A stretch of DNA of 34,858 nt, from NCBI GenBank assembly GCA_002423305.1, contig DIVI01000191.1, positions 1 through 34,858 on the forward strand, given 5' to 3'. Positions 1 through 7,968 of this stretch are shown here, one piece after another. The notes beneath the pieces were generated by a model that did no database searches, was not told the DNA's origin, and saw only the letters and a list, made by a program, of their open reading frames with translations. Position 1 is the stretch's first letter, and every line of letters starts with the position of its first letter. The stretch is from Methylococcus sp. UBA6136. Lineage in GTDB: Bacteria > Pseudomonadota > Gammaproteobacteria > Methylococcales > Methylococcaceae. Both the position numbers and the translations under genes were made by a program.

Positions 1-122
1 CCAGACGGGACGTAAATCCTCTGAAACCCTTACCAGACGTGACATGGTGAAATCAGCCGCTAACAGAAGAAACCCATTCAAGCAAATATAACTTGTTCAT
101 AAGGGATTCCGGTTGTTTGCTT

Positions 123-767
123 CTAATGTGAATTCAGGCGACGGCTGAGGTCGTCCCGCCAAGCCGACGAAAGTGCCTCTACGGCCAGAACCTTTTCAAT
201 CCAGCGACGTTGATCAGGGGACTTTATCAGTGCTCCGATAGCGTTGCTCACGGAGACGGACCCACTATCCTGACTCAGCAGCTGGATGGTGTCCCCGCTA
301 CTGATCTGGCCTTCCTGGATAACCCGCAGATAGAACCCGGTTCGCCCCGAGGTCAGAAATTCGCCCACGAAATCCGGATCGCCGAATTTCAGTCCGAGCT
401 TGAAGCACGGCACCCGCGGCTGGGTGATTTGCAGGATCGTCTCACCTGCCGAAAAAATATCGCCAATGTGGACCGCATCATCCTCCAGGCCGATCACGGT
501 GAGGTTTTCGCCAAAATGGCCATGGCCATAGTGGGCCTCGCCTCGGGCGGTGGCCCAATGCTGATAATTTTCCAAGGTATAGAGATAGATGGCTTTGTCG
601 GGGCCACCATGATTTCTTCGGTCGACCTGAGTGTCACCGACCAGACCTTCCTTGGTGACGTGAACCGGACCCGCGACGGGAAATTTGTAAATGCCGGTTT
701 CGATCACTCGATCCTGAAGAGGGATGCATTCCGGCTTGCCCAGATTGACCGAGAGGATATGCGCCAT
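123..767 (-). CDS. MOSC domain protein, YiiM-like
   Basis: MOSC domains bind a sulfur-carrier or molybdenum-cofactor-related group through a conserved cysteine. YiiM-type proteins take part in molybdoenzyme-dependent detoxification of N-hydroxylated compounds. The 214-residue product opens with MAHILSVNLGKP, typical of the family, has the GLVGDTQVDRRNHGGPDKA stretch near residues 41-59, and carries the expected cysteine at about 121 in TQPRVPCFKLG. The region after residue 170 matches the extra C-terminal helical domain of YiiM. A frame extending 39 bases upstream exists, but the ATG at 767 is better: it shares its A with the rnhB stop (TGATG), which implies translational coupling, and it matches family N-termini. 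The gene is last in the skp-fabZ-lpxA-rnhB run, so its expression probably follows that unit although no functional link is known. Substrate is not inferable. Confidence 0.88.
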   Translation of the reverse strand: MAHILSVNLGKPECIPLQDRVIETGIYKFPVAGPVHVTKEGLVGDTQVDRRNHGGPDKAIYLYTLENYQHWATARGEAHYGHGHFGENLTVIGLEDDAVHIGDIFSAGETILQITQPRVPCFKLGLKFGDPDFVGEFLTSGRTGFYLRVIQEGQISSGDTIQLLSQDSGSVSVSNAIGALIKSPDQRRWIEKVLAVEALSSAWRDDLSRRLNSH

Positions 768-1378
768 CAGGCAAAACCCTCTCGCCACTCGCTTCCATTC
801 AAGCATTGGCGAACCGGCGCGAAAGACAATCGATGCAGCGGGCTCGGGCCCATCGCCGCCAGCGCGGAGCGATGCTGTGCCGTAGGATAGCCCTTGTGGA
901 TCGCAAAACCGTAGCCTGGAAATAGCTCTTCAGCGATGGTCATTTCGCGGTCCCGGAAGACCTTGGCCAGGATGGCAGCCGCAGAAATGGCGGGTTCTGT
1001 CAGGTCACCGCCAATGATGGCGCGGCTGGGGCAGGGGAGATCCGGGCAACGATTGCCGTCGATCAGCGCAAGCTCAGGGGCGATTTTTAATGAAGCGTGT
1101 GCGCGTCGCATGGCCAGCATCGTGGCGTGCAGAATGTTGAATCGGTCGATCTCGGCGGGATCTGCGCGCCCGATCGCCCATGCCACGGCTCGCTCCTCGA
1201 TAATCCGGGCCAAGTGCTCGCGTTTGTTGGGTGATAGTTTCTTCGAGTCGGTAAGGCCATCTATCGGCAGTCCGTCATGCGGGAGAATGACGGCGGCAGC
1301 AATCACCGCGCCAGCGAGACAGCCTCTGCCTGCTTCATCGAATCCGGCGATCAGCTGTTCCTGAGACACGGTCATCAT
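767..1378 (-). CDS. rnhB: Ribonuclease HII
   Basis: RNase HII cuts the RNA strand of RNA/DNA hybrids and starts removal of single ribonucleotides misincorporated in DNA. The 203-residue product has the full fold: GFDEAGRG at residues 12-19 with acidic pair D14-E15, the TDSKKLS motif at 43-49, D107 in LIDGNR, and AKVFRDRE with D143 near 138-145. It resembles E. coli RnhB in length and has the same NILHATMLAM stretch. One oddity: the usual GRGPL reads GRGCL, with cysteine replacing a strongly conserved proline beside the active site. A GAGGA ribosome site lies 2 bases before the first ATG and 5 before a second ATG at 1375, so the true start may be the second. The stop overlaps the MOSC start by one base. 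lpxB, usually between lpxA and rnhB, is absent. Confidence 0.95.
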   Translation of the reverse strand: MMTVSQEQLIAGFDEAGRGCLAGAVIAAAVILPHDGLPIDGLTDSKKLSPNKREHLARIIEERAVAWAIGRADPAEIDRFNILHATMLAMRRAHASLKIAPELALIDGNRCPDLPCPSRAIIGGDLTEPAISAAAILAKVFRDREMTIAEELFPGYGFAIHKGYPTAQHRSALAAMGPSPLHRLSFAPVRQCLNGSEWREGFA

Positions 1379-1398
1379 TTTCCTCAGGGAGGCGGGGT

Positions 1399-2169
1399 TC
1401 AGCGGATGATGCTGCGCCCGCTTTGCTGGAGAAATTCGAGCATGGGCAGGATTTCAGGCGATTGCTCAGCCATGGCAGCCAGGTTCTCGATGGCTTCCTC
1501 GAGCTTGAGGCGTGACTTGTAAATCACCTTGAATGCTCGCTTGATTTGCAGAATGGCTTCCGCGTTATAGCCTCGCCGCTCCATGCCGACATTGTTGATG
1601 CCGCGCGGTTTGGTCGGGCTACCTCCCACCATCACGTAGGGTGGGATGTCGCGACTGATCACGCTGCCCATACCCGAGAAACTGTGGCGCCCAATTCGGC
1701 AGAATTGGTGGACCAGAGAAAATCCGCCCAATATTGCGTGGCTGTCGACGCTGACATGTCCTGCAAGCGAGGCGCCGTTGGCCATGATGACCCCATCGCC
1801 AATGATGCAATCATGTGCTACATGGGTGTAGGCCATCAGCAGGTTGTCACTCCCGATCCGGGTCAGCGATTGGTCCTGTGCAGTTCCACGATGGATGGTG
1901 CAGTACTCACGGATAACATTCCGATCACCGATTTCGAGTCGAGTGATCTCCCCCTGATATTTTTTGTCCTGAGGGTCTTCGCCTACCGAAGCAAACTGGA
2001 AGATGCGGTTTTCCCGTCCTATACGGCTGGGCCCTTTGATGACAACGTGAGGGCCAATCGTGGTCCCCGACCCAATTTCGACATCGGGGCCAATGATGGA
2101 GAAAGGGCCGACACTGACATCCTCCGCAAGGATGGCGGCCGGATCAACGATCGCGGAGGGATGGATCAA
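1399..2169 (-). CDS. lpxA: UDP-N-acetylglucosamine acyltransferase LpxA
   Basis: LpxA transfers a 3-hydroxyacyl chain from acyl carrier protein to UDP-GlcNAc, the first step of lipid A synthesis, in the cytoplasm. The product shows left-handed beta-helix hexapeptide repeats from IHPSAIVDPAAIL onward, the catalytic HVAHD motif (His about 119), and a helical C-terminal domain. The frame could begin with an ATG at 2241, but that adds 24 residues with no family resemblance and overlaps fabZ deeply. The TTG at 2169 puts the product at 256 residues, close to the 262 of E. coli LpxA, begins it at the canonical (M)IHP, and overlaps the fabZ stop by four bases (TTGA). I therefore choose TTG. It follows fabZ as usual, but lpxD before and lpxB after are missing from the cluster. 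Confidence 0.95.
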   Translation of the reverse strand: MIHPSAIVDPAAILAEDVSVGPFSIIGPDVEIGSGTTIGPHVVIKGPSRIGRENRIFQFASVGEDPQDKKYQGEITRLEIGDRNVIREYCTIHRGTAQDQSLTRIGSDNLLMAYTHVAHDCIIGDGVIMANGASLAGHVSVDSHAILGGFSLVHQFCRIGRHSFSGMGSVISRDIPPYVMVGGSPTKPRGINNVGMERRGYNAEAILQIKRAFKVIYKSRLKLEEAIENLAAMAEQSPEILPMLEFLQQSGRSIIR

Positions 2170-2606
2170 GCGTTCTGCTCCGCGGCCGCGCACATGATTT
2201 CGGCGCTGGCCACAAACTCTCCGTCCACCTCGGCGCGACACGCGAAGGCCCAGATATTTCGCTTATGTCGGAGGTAGCAGGCTTCCAGTTTCAGCTGGTC
2301 GCCGGGAACCACGGGGCGTTTGAAGCGCACTTTATCCAGCCCAACCAGGTAGTAGGTCCGACCCTTGCCCATCAACCCCTCTACCGACCGGCCTGCCAGC
2401 AAGCCGGTTGCCTGGGCGAGCGCCTCGATGATGAGGACGCCCGGCATGATGGGAACGGCCGGGAAGTGGCCCGTAAAGAAGGGCTCGTTATAAGTGACAT
2501 TCTTGATGGCAAGCAGCCGTTTGCCGGGCTCGACCTCAAGTACCCTGTCGATCAGCAGAAAAGGGTAACGGTGGGGGAGATATTCCTTGATTTCTTGGAT
2601 ATCCAA
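2166..2606 (-). CDS. fabZ: 3-hydroxyacyl-ACP dehydratase FabZ
   Basis: FabZ dehydrates 3-hydroxyacyl-ACP in type II fatty acid elongation and competes with LpxA and LpxD for 3-hydroxymyristoyl-ACP, which explains its place beside lipid A genes. The 146-residue hot-dog fold protein has MDIQEIKEYLPHRYPFLLID at the N-terminus, FFTGHFP with catalytic His47, and the central helix PGVLIIEALAQATG with Glu61. The start must be TTG at 2606: the codons just upstream are not starts and an in-frame TAG lies four codons before it. AGG about eight bases upstream may serve as ribosome site. The stop overlaps the lpxA TTG by four bases, so translation of the two is probably coupled. A 58-bp gap separates it from skp, where lpxD would normally be. 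Confidence 0.97.
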   Translation of the reverse strand: MDIQEIKEYLPHRYPFLLIDRVLEVEPGKRLLAIKNVTYNEPFFTGHFPAVPIMPGVLIIEALAQATGLLAGRSVEGLMGKGRTYYLVGLDKVRFKRPVVPGDQLKLEACYLRHKRNIWAFACRAEVDGEFVASAEIMCAAAEQNA

Positions 2607-2664
2607 AAAAGTGGCCTATGAGTGGTGGTTTTTCGAAAATTGGAGGGCGATTCCCTTCGGACGC

Positions 2665-3168
2665 TTACTTTTTGCTGCCGCCCAGCTTTTTCTCCACTTG
2701 GTCGGTAATGTTGAGACCGTCCTTGGCGAAGGCGACACCATCCACCAGAATCAGGTCGAAGTTCTGTTCCTTGGCCACACTTTGAATGGCCTCCTGGACT
2801 ACTTTCTGAATCTTAGCCATCTCCTGGTTGGCGCGCAGGCCATAATCCTGGCGCATTTCGTCCATAGCGCGCTTAAATTCCCGACCCCGGTCAATCAGGT
2901 CCTTTTCCGTCTTACGTTTGTCGGCTTCGCTCATTGTGGCGATGTCTTTCTCAAGTTTTCCCTCGAGCTTTTTTAGCTCCTTCTGTTCGTTTACCAGTTT
3001 GGTTTCGCGAGGCTGAAATTCCTTTTTCAGTTCCGCTTGTGATTTCTGGCTTTGAGAAGACTGATCAACCAGCTTGCGCAGATCCACGACACCTACTTTC
3101 AGTTCGGCCGCGGTCAGTCCGCTGCTCAGCAAGAGACCGAAAAATGCAACAAGAAATTTTTTTGACAT
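2665..3168 (-). CDS. skp: OmpH/Skp-family periplasmic chaperone
   Basis: Skp is a trimeric periplasmic chaperone that holds unfolded outer-membrane proteins on their way to the BAM complex. The 167-residue product has a signal peptide (MSKKFLVAFFGLLLSSGLTA, cleavage probably near residue 21), a beta strand ELKVGVVDLRKLVDQS, a long lysine- and glutamate-rich coiled-coil from about 40 to 135, and the closing strand FDLILVDGVAFA. This is the standard Skp layout and length. bamA, which usually precedes it, is replaced here by a divergent transporter operon, and a good -10 box lies about 90 bases upstream, so skp appears to head its own transcription unit leading into fabZ-lpxA-rnhB. Confidence 0.93.
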   Translation of the reverse strand: MSKKFLVAFFGLLLSSGLTAAELKVGVVDLRKLVDQSSQSQKSQAELKKEFQPRETKLVNEQKELKKLEGKLEKDIATMSEADKRKTEKDLIDRGREFKRAMDEMRQDYGLRANQEMAKIQKVVQEAIQSVAKEQNFDLILVDGVAFAKDGLNITDQVEKKLGGSKK

Positions 3169-3258
3169 GTGTAGTTACCCGGAAAGATTGTTCGAGTGAG
3201 GTCCAACGCTCTGCCAACCGCGCGGTTAAATGAGCGGGTTTCAACAAAGCCTGTGCGG

Positions 3259-3264
3259 ATTATA
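3259..3264 (-). promoter_or_regulatory. Candidate -10 box upstream of skp
   Basis: The minus strand reads TATAAT here, a perfect sigma-70 -10 hexamer preceded by CTTG. No good -35 box is seen at 16-18 bases. It lies about 90 bases before the skp start, in the 247-bp divergent region between skp and the importer operon. Assignment is by motif and position only. Confidence 0.5.
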
Positions 3265-3360
3265 CAAGAAGCGTGAGGCACCGGAGGGAGTCCATTGCGT
3301 CATGCCCATGGTTGGACTGGAACTTGCGACTGGCTACATAGATATCGGGGCCAGCCTGGA

Positions 3361-3366
3361 TATAAT
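3361..3366 (+). promoter_or_regulatory. Candidate -10 box for the ABC importer operon
   Basis: TATAAT matches the sigma-70 -10 consensus exactly and sits 49 bases before the GTG start of the binding-protein gene. No convincing -35 hexamer lies 16-18 bases upstream. Between it and the start is GAAAGGGG, a plausible ribosome site. Confidence 0.5.
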
Positions 3367-3415
3367 TAAAACCGGTGTTATGGAGTAGGCGATTTTTTCT
3401 GAAAGGGGTGCCTGG

Positions 3416-5596
3416 GTGGCGTTATTACTCTCCAAAGCGAGCATTCCCCACAGGAAAGCGGTATTTATTCTCGTGTTGGTGGGTATGGCAGGATGCGGAA
3501 GTCCGCCCAACAACCCCTATCCTGCCTCCGAGGCCAACGACAACACCCTGTACACCTCGTTTGAGGAGCGACCCAAACACCTTGATCCTGCCCGGGCCTA
3601 TAGTGCCAATGAATACGAGTTCATAGCTCAGATCTACGAGCCACCTCTTCAGTACGCCTATCTGAAACGGCCTTATCAGCTGGAGCCGCTCGCCGCCGGG
3701 GAGCTACCCGAGGCAAGTTACCTGGATGCGAAAGGCAAGCCCCTGCCGGAGACTGCCCCGGCCCAGAAGATCGCCTTCAGTGTCTACGAAATCCGGCTTC
3801 GGCCTGATCTGCGTTATCAACCTCACCCGGCCTTTGCCCGTGATACAGCGGGACATTACCGTTATCACGGGCTCTCTCCCAACGAGCTCGGGTCTATTCG
3901 CTCGTTGGCCGATTTCAAGGAAACAGCCGATCGCCCCGTCAGCGCCGCCGATTATCTCTATCAAATCAAGCGGCTGATTCACCCGCAAACTCATTCACCG
4001 ATCGCCGAGCTGATGGGTGACTACATCGTTGGCCTGCGCGAACTGGGTAACCAATTGACTCGAGAATTTGATCGTCGCAAGGACAATCCCGGCTGGTTTG
4101 ATCTTCGCGATTTTCCGCTGGAGGGGGTCGAGGTGGTGGATGAGCATCGCTTACGTATCCGGCTCCATGGCAAATATCCGCAGTTTCGCTTCTGGTTGGC
4201 GATGCCTTTTTTTGCTCCGATGCCCTGGGAGGCCGATGCCTTTTACTCCCAGCCGGGACTGGTTGAGCGAAATATCAGCCTTGACTGGTATCCAGTGGGC
4301 TCGGGTCCCTATCAGTTGGTCGAAAACAACCCAAACCGGCGCATGGTTCTGGAGCGAAATCCGAATTTCCATGATGAGCGTTATCCGCTCGCGGGCGAGC
4401 CCGATGATGCGGCTAGCGGTCTGCTGGCCGATGCCGGTCAGCGCTTGCCGCTGATCGAACGGATCATCTTTGTGCTGGAAAAGGAAACCATTCCCTACTG
4501 GAGCAAATTCCTGCAGGGTTACTACGATGCCTCCGGCCTGGCTTCCGACAATTTCGATCAGGCTATTCAGTTCAGCGGGCTAGGCAATGCCGAACTGACA
4601 CCCGAGATGAAGGCGCGAGGTATCGAGCTCCAAACGGCCGTCAGCGCCTCGATTCATTACCTGGGGTTCAATATGCTGGATCAGGTAGTGGGAGGTCTCA
4701 ACGAAGACAAATCAAAATTGCGCCGGGCCATCAGTATTGCCATTGATGAGGAGGAATTCATTGCCATCTTCATGAATGGGCGAGGCATCGCGGCGCAAGG
4801 GTTGTTGCCGCCCGGACTGTTCGGGTTTCAGCCTGGGTCAGAGGGCATCAACCCTTATGTCTATGACTGGGTGGACGGTGAGCCGCGCCGCAAGGCGATA
4901 GACGAAGCCAAGAAACTGATGGCCGACGCAGGTTATCCGGACGGAATCGATCATGCGACCGGTAAGCCGTTGGTGCTGTTTCTCGACACCACTTCTTCCG
5001 GCGTCGACGATAAACCGACGCTCAACTGGTACCGCAAGCAACTGGCCAAGCTGGGTATTCAGCTTGTCTTGCGGACTACGGATTACAATCAGTTCCAGCA
5101 GAAGATGGCCAACGGCAATGCCCAGCTGTTTCGTTGGGGCTGGAACGCCGATTATCCCGATCCCGAGAATTTCTTCTTCCTGTTGTTCGGCGACAATGCC
5201 AAGGTTGGTTCGGGGGGAGAGAATGCCGCTAATTACCGTAATCCGGAGTTTGACCGGCTATTCAGAATCATGAGAAATCAGGCGGATGGACCTGAGCGAA
5301 TGGCGCTGATTAGGCAGATGCAGGACATCCTGCGACATGATGCACCCTGGGTTTTCGGGGTTCACCCGAAGAGCTTCAGTCTGCGGCATGAGTGGTACAG
5401 GAATTTCAAACCCAACCTGATGGCCAACAACGGCCTCAAATATCTTCGAATTGACGGAACGTTGCGGGCAACCCGAAGACTGCAATGGAATCAGCCTGTT
5501 TACTGGCCTCTGGGATTGGCGTTCGCCGGGCTGGTCGCGCTCGTCACTCCCGCCTGGCTGCTGTATCGCCGTCGTCAGAGGTCTGCCGCCTTATGA
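3416..5596 (+). CDS. ABC transporter substrate-binding lipoprotein, family 5 (peptide type)
   Basis: This is the extracytoplasmic receptor of a peptide/nickel-class (SBP_bac_5) importer. The GTG start at 3416 follows GAAAGGGG by seven bases. Residues 1-27 form a signal peptide with a lipobox-like VGMAGC, so Cys27 is probably lipidated. The binding domain spans about 45-680: it shows the family opening with LDPA near 56-59, the conserved RMVLERNPNFHDERYPLAG stretch, and a second lobe with FRWGWNADYPDPENFF. At 726 residues it is much longer than typical OppA/DppA (about 540). Unusually, residues about 697-717 form a hydrophobic helix followed by YRRRQRS, a probable C-terminal membrane anchor, so both ends may be tied to the inner membrane. 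Its stop overlaps the next start (ATGA). Ligand is unknown; peptides or peptide-like antibiotics, as for YejA, are plausible. Confidence 0.9.
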   Translation: MALLLSKASIPHRKAVFILVLVGMAGCGSPPNNPYPASEANDNTLYTSFEERPKHLDPARAYSANEYEFIAQIYEPPLQYAYLKRPYQLEPLAAGELPEASYLDAKGKPLPETAPAQKIAFSVYEIRLRPDLRYQPHPAFARDTAGHYRYHGLSPNELGSIRSLADFKETADRPVSAADYLYQIKRLIHPQTHSPIAELMGDYIVGLRELGNQLTREFDRRKDNPGWFDLRDFPLEGVEVVDEHRLRIRLHGKYPQFRFWLAMPFFAPMPWEADAFYSQPGLVERNISLDWYPVGSGPYQLVENNPNRRMVLERNPNFHDERYPLAGEPDDAASGLLADAGQRLPLIERIIFVLEKETIPYWSKFLQGYYDASGLASDNFDQAIQFSGLGNAELTPEMKARGIELQTAVSASIHYLGFNMLDQVVGGLNEDKSKLRRAISIAIDEEEFIAIFMNGRGIAAQGLLPPGLFGFQPGSEGINPYVYDWVDGEPRRKAIDEAKKLMADAGYPDGIDHATGKPLVLFLDTTSSGVDDKPTLNWYRKQLAKLGIQLVLRTTDYNQFQQKMANGNAQLFRWGWNADYPDPENFFFLLFGDNAKVGSGGENAANYRNPEFDRLFRIMRNQADGPERMALIRQMQDILRHDAPWVFGVHPKSFSLRHEWYRNFKPNLMANNGLKYLRIDGTLRATRRLQWNQPVYWPLGLAFAGLVALVTPAWLLYRRRQRSAAL

Positions 5597-6570
5597 TCGA
5601 TTACATCATTCGCCGGTTGCTCTATGCCCTGCCTTTGCTGCTCGGCATCAATTTGCTCGCCTTCGTGTTGTTTTTCGTTGTCAATACGCCCGAGGACATG
5701 GCGCGTATGCATCTGGGGCAAAAGCATGTCACGTCGGAGGCCATCGAAAAATGGAAGCATGAGCGCGGTTACGATCAGCCGCTGTTCTGGAATGGTCAGG
5801 CCGAAGGTGCCGGACGGGCTACGCAGACCATCTTTTATCAGAAGTCGCTGGGTCTCTTCCTCTTTCGCTTTGGCCGCTCCGATGGGGGGCGTGATATTGG
5901 CGCTGATATTGGCCAACGCATGTGGCCCTCACTCGCCATTGCGATCCCTTCGCTGATCGTGGGTCTGGCCGTGCATATCGGGTTTGCCCTGCTGCTGGTT
6001 TTTTTTCGTCTGACCTATCTGGAATTCTGGGGCGTCGCCCTTTGTGTGGCCTTGATGTCGGTCTCCACGCTGTTTTACATCATCGGGGGGCAGTTTTTGG
6101 TCGGCAAGCTCCTGCAATTGACGCCCATATCCGGTTATGACGGTGGCTGGAATGCGGTGAGGTTCATCATTTTGCCCGTGGTGATCGGCACCATGGCGGG
6201 CCTGGGTTCCGGGGTGCGTTGGTACCGGACTCTGTTTCTGGAAGAGGCCGAAAAGGATTATGTACGGACGGCGCGTGCCAAGGGTCTGTCCGAGGCGCGT
6301 GTCCTTTTTTTCCATGTACTGAAAAACGCCATGATCCCGATACTCACCGGCGTCGTCGTCGTGCTGCCGCTGCTTTTCACCGGGAGCCTGATTACCGAGT
6401 CCTTCTTTGCCATTCCGGGTTTGGGCAGTTACACCATCGACGCAATCAATCAGCAGGATTTTGCCATCGTCCGCTCCATGGTATTTCTGGGCTCGGTGCT
6501 TTACATTATTGGGCTGTTGCTGACAGATATCTCCTACACGCTAGTGGATCCTCGCGTGAAGCTGAGCTGA
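5593..6570 (+). CDS. Peptide ABC transporter permease (DppB/YejB type)
   Basis: This is the first of two membrane subunits of the importer. The ATG at 5593 overlaps the preceding stop by four bases and gives 325 residues beginning MIDYIIRRLLYALPLLLGIN, the standard first membrane helix of DppB-type permeases. A frame running further upstream is only the shadow inside the binding-protein gene. Residues about 31-112 form a periplasmic loop with KWKHERGYDQPLF, as in YejB. The EAA loop that contacts the ATPase is at about 222-246 (DYVRTARAKGLSEARVLFF). The C-terminal helices include ESFFAIPGLGSYTIDAINQQ and end with LVDPRVKLS, as in the family. The next gene starts three bases after the stop. Confidence 0.93.
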   Translation: MIDYIIRRLLYALPLLLGINLLAFVLFFVVNTPEDMARMHLGQKHVTSEAIEKWKHERGYDQPLFWNGQAEGAGRATQTIFYQKSLGLFLFRFGRSDGGRDIGADIGQRMWPSLAIAIPSLIVGLAVHIGFALLLVFFRLTYLEFWGVALCVALMSVSTLFYIIGGQFLVGKLLQLTPISGYDGGWNAVRFIILPVVIGTMAGLGSGVRWYRTLFLEEAEKDYVRTARAKGLSEARVLFFHVLKNAMIPILTGVVVVLPLLFTGSLITESFFAIPGLGSYTIDAINQQDFAIVRSMVFLGSVLYIIGLLLTDISYTLVDPRVKLS

Positions 6571-6573
6571 ATC

Positions 6574-7968
6574 ATGCCCGTACTGCTGCCAACCGATATC
6601 CTCTTTTTGCTGATGCTGCTGGGGCTTGCGGCCCTGGTGGCCTATACGCTTCGACAGGAACATTTGCGTCGGCCATGGCGCAGTGTGATACGGAGCCGCA
6701 GCGCCATGATTTCGCTGGTGATCCTGCTGGTGTACCTGCTGATTGCCCTGCTGGACTCCATCCGCATTCCAGTCAGTTCGAATGCTCATGTTAATTCCAC
6801 CTCTGCCCCGATCGGCGAACCCGTCACGCTGCTGGATTTCGGACTGGGCAGGATTCGCGATGCACAGGAAAAGACCTACTCCGCCCCACTGGCGGTGGTA
6901 GCCCATGCCCGTGAGATGATCCGGCAAGCCGATGGTCGCGAAGCATGGACTTATCCCAGGCTACAGTTTGGTGGTCGTCATCTGGCCAATCCGGAACAGG
7001 AGCATGCAAGTGACCTGATTCGGCGAATCGCGCTCGGCCTGGGGGCCGGGATTGCAGGTTGGGCCTTGCTGACAGGGTTTCTCGCGCTGGTACTGACCCG
7101 CCGTCGCTCCGATCCGATGGATTTTTTGCGATCGGCCTGGCGTGGCGAGACCGATCTGCCTTGGCGAGCCGTTCTGCTTGCCCTGCTGCTGATCAGTCTG
7201 CTGGCCGGCGTGCTGGTGGCCCTATGCCAGGCCTATCATGTTTTCGGCACTGGCAAGGTCGGTGAAGATGTCCTTTATCAGAGCCTCAAGAGCATCCGCA
7301 CCGGGGTTCTGATCGGAACCTTGACCACCGTTGCCACTCTCCCGCTGGCGTTGGTGCTCGGCATACTCGCGGGTTACTACCGCGGGTGGGTCGATGACGT
7401 CATCCAGTATCTCTACACGACGCTCAATTCCGTTCCTGGTGTGTTGTTGATCGCGGCGGCCATGCTGGTGATGCAGTCCTACATGGCAAGACATGAGGCG
7501 GAATTCGCCAGTCTGGCGACCCGGGCCGATTTTCGTCTCCTGGCGCTGTGTCTCATTCTGGGCATGACCTCCTGGACCGGGCTGTGCCGGTTGCTGCGCG
7601 CCGAGACGCTGAAGCTGCGTGAACTGGAATATGTTCAGGCGGCAAGGGTGCTGGGCGTCAGTCAGGGCATGATTCTGTTCCGGCACATTCTGCCCAATCT
7701 GTTTCATCTGGTACTGATTTCCGTTGCGCTGGATTTCAGCTCGCTGGTACTGGCCGAGGCGGTGCTGTCCTATGTCAATATCGGGGTCGATCCGACTACG
7801 GAGTCCTGGGGCAACATGATCAATGGCGCACGCCTGGAAATGGCACGCGAACCGGTCGTCTGGTGGTCGCTGGCCTCGGCGTTCATTTTCATGTTCGCCC
7901 TGGTCCTGCCCGCCAATCTTTTTGCCGATGCCGTGCGGGACGCTTTCGATCCCCGGCGGGCCGAATGA
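6574..7968 (+). CDS. Peptide ABC transporter permease with N-terminal extension (DppC/YejE type)
   Basis: This is the second permease subunit. At 464 residues it is much longer than DppC (about 300) or YejE (about 340). The family signature FGTGKVGEDVLYQ is at 224-236, the core transmembrane domain follows, and the EAA loop is at about 351-375 (LEYVQAARVLGVSQGMILF). The extra length lies in front: helices near 8-26, 45-62, 152-174 and 198-218, with a hydrophilic, probably periplasmic segment between about 63 and 150. That arrangement could give a contact site for the membrane-anchored binding protein, which is inference. The stop overlaps the ATPase start by four bases. Confidence 0.9.
   Translation: MPVLLPTDILFLLMLLGLAALVAYTLRQEHLRRPWRSVIRSRSAMISLVILLVYLLIALLDSIRIPVSSNAHVNSTSAPIGEPVTLLDFGLGRIRDAQEKTYSAPLAVVAHAREMIRQADGREAWTYPRLQFGGRHLANPEQEHASDLIRRIALGLGAGIAGWALLTGFLALVLTRRRSDPMDFLRSAWRGETDLPWRAVLLALLLISLLAGVLVALCQAYHVFGTGKVGEDVLYQSLKSIRTGVLIGTLTTVATLPLALVLGILAGYYRGWVDDVIQYLYTTLNSVPGVLLIAAAMLVMQSYMARHEAEFASLATRADFRLLALCLILGMTSWTGLCRLLRAETLKLRELEYVQAARVLGVSQGMILFRHILPNLFHLVLISVALDFSSLVLAEAVLSYVNIGVDPTTESWGNMINGARLEMAREPVVWWSLASAFIFMFALVLPANLFADAVRDAFDPRRAE

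Noticed and set aside
1..45. A minus-strand ATG followed by 14 open codons to the window edge (MSRLVRVSEDLRPVW)
   Set aside because: It might be the start of a gene outside the window, but there is no ribosome site and 15 codons are too few to judge.
2170..2241. A longer lpxA starting at an ATG
   Set aside because: The added 24 residues are arginine/glycine-rich, unlike any LpxA N-terminus, and lie inside fabZ.
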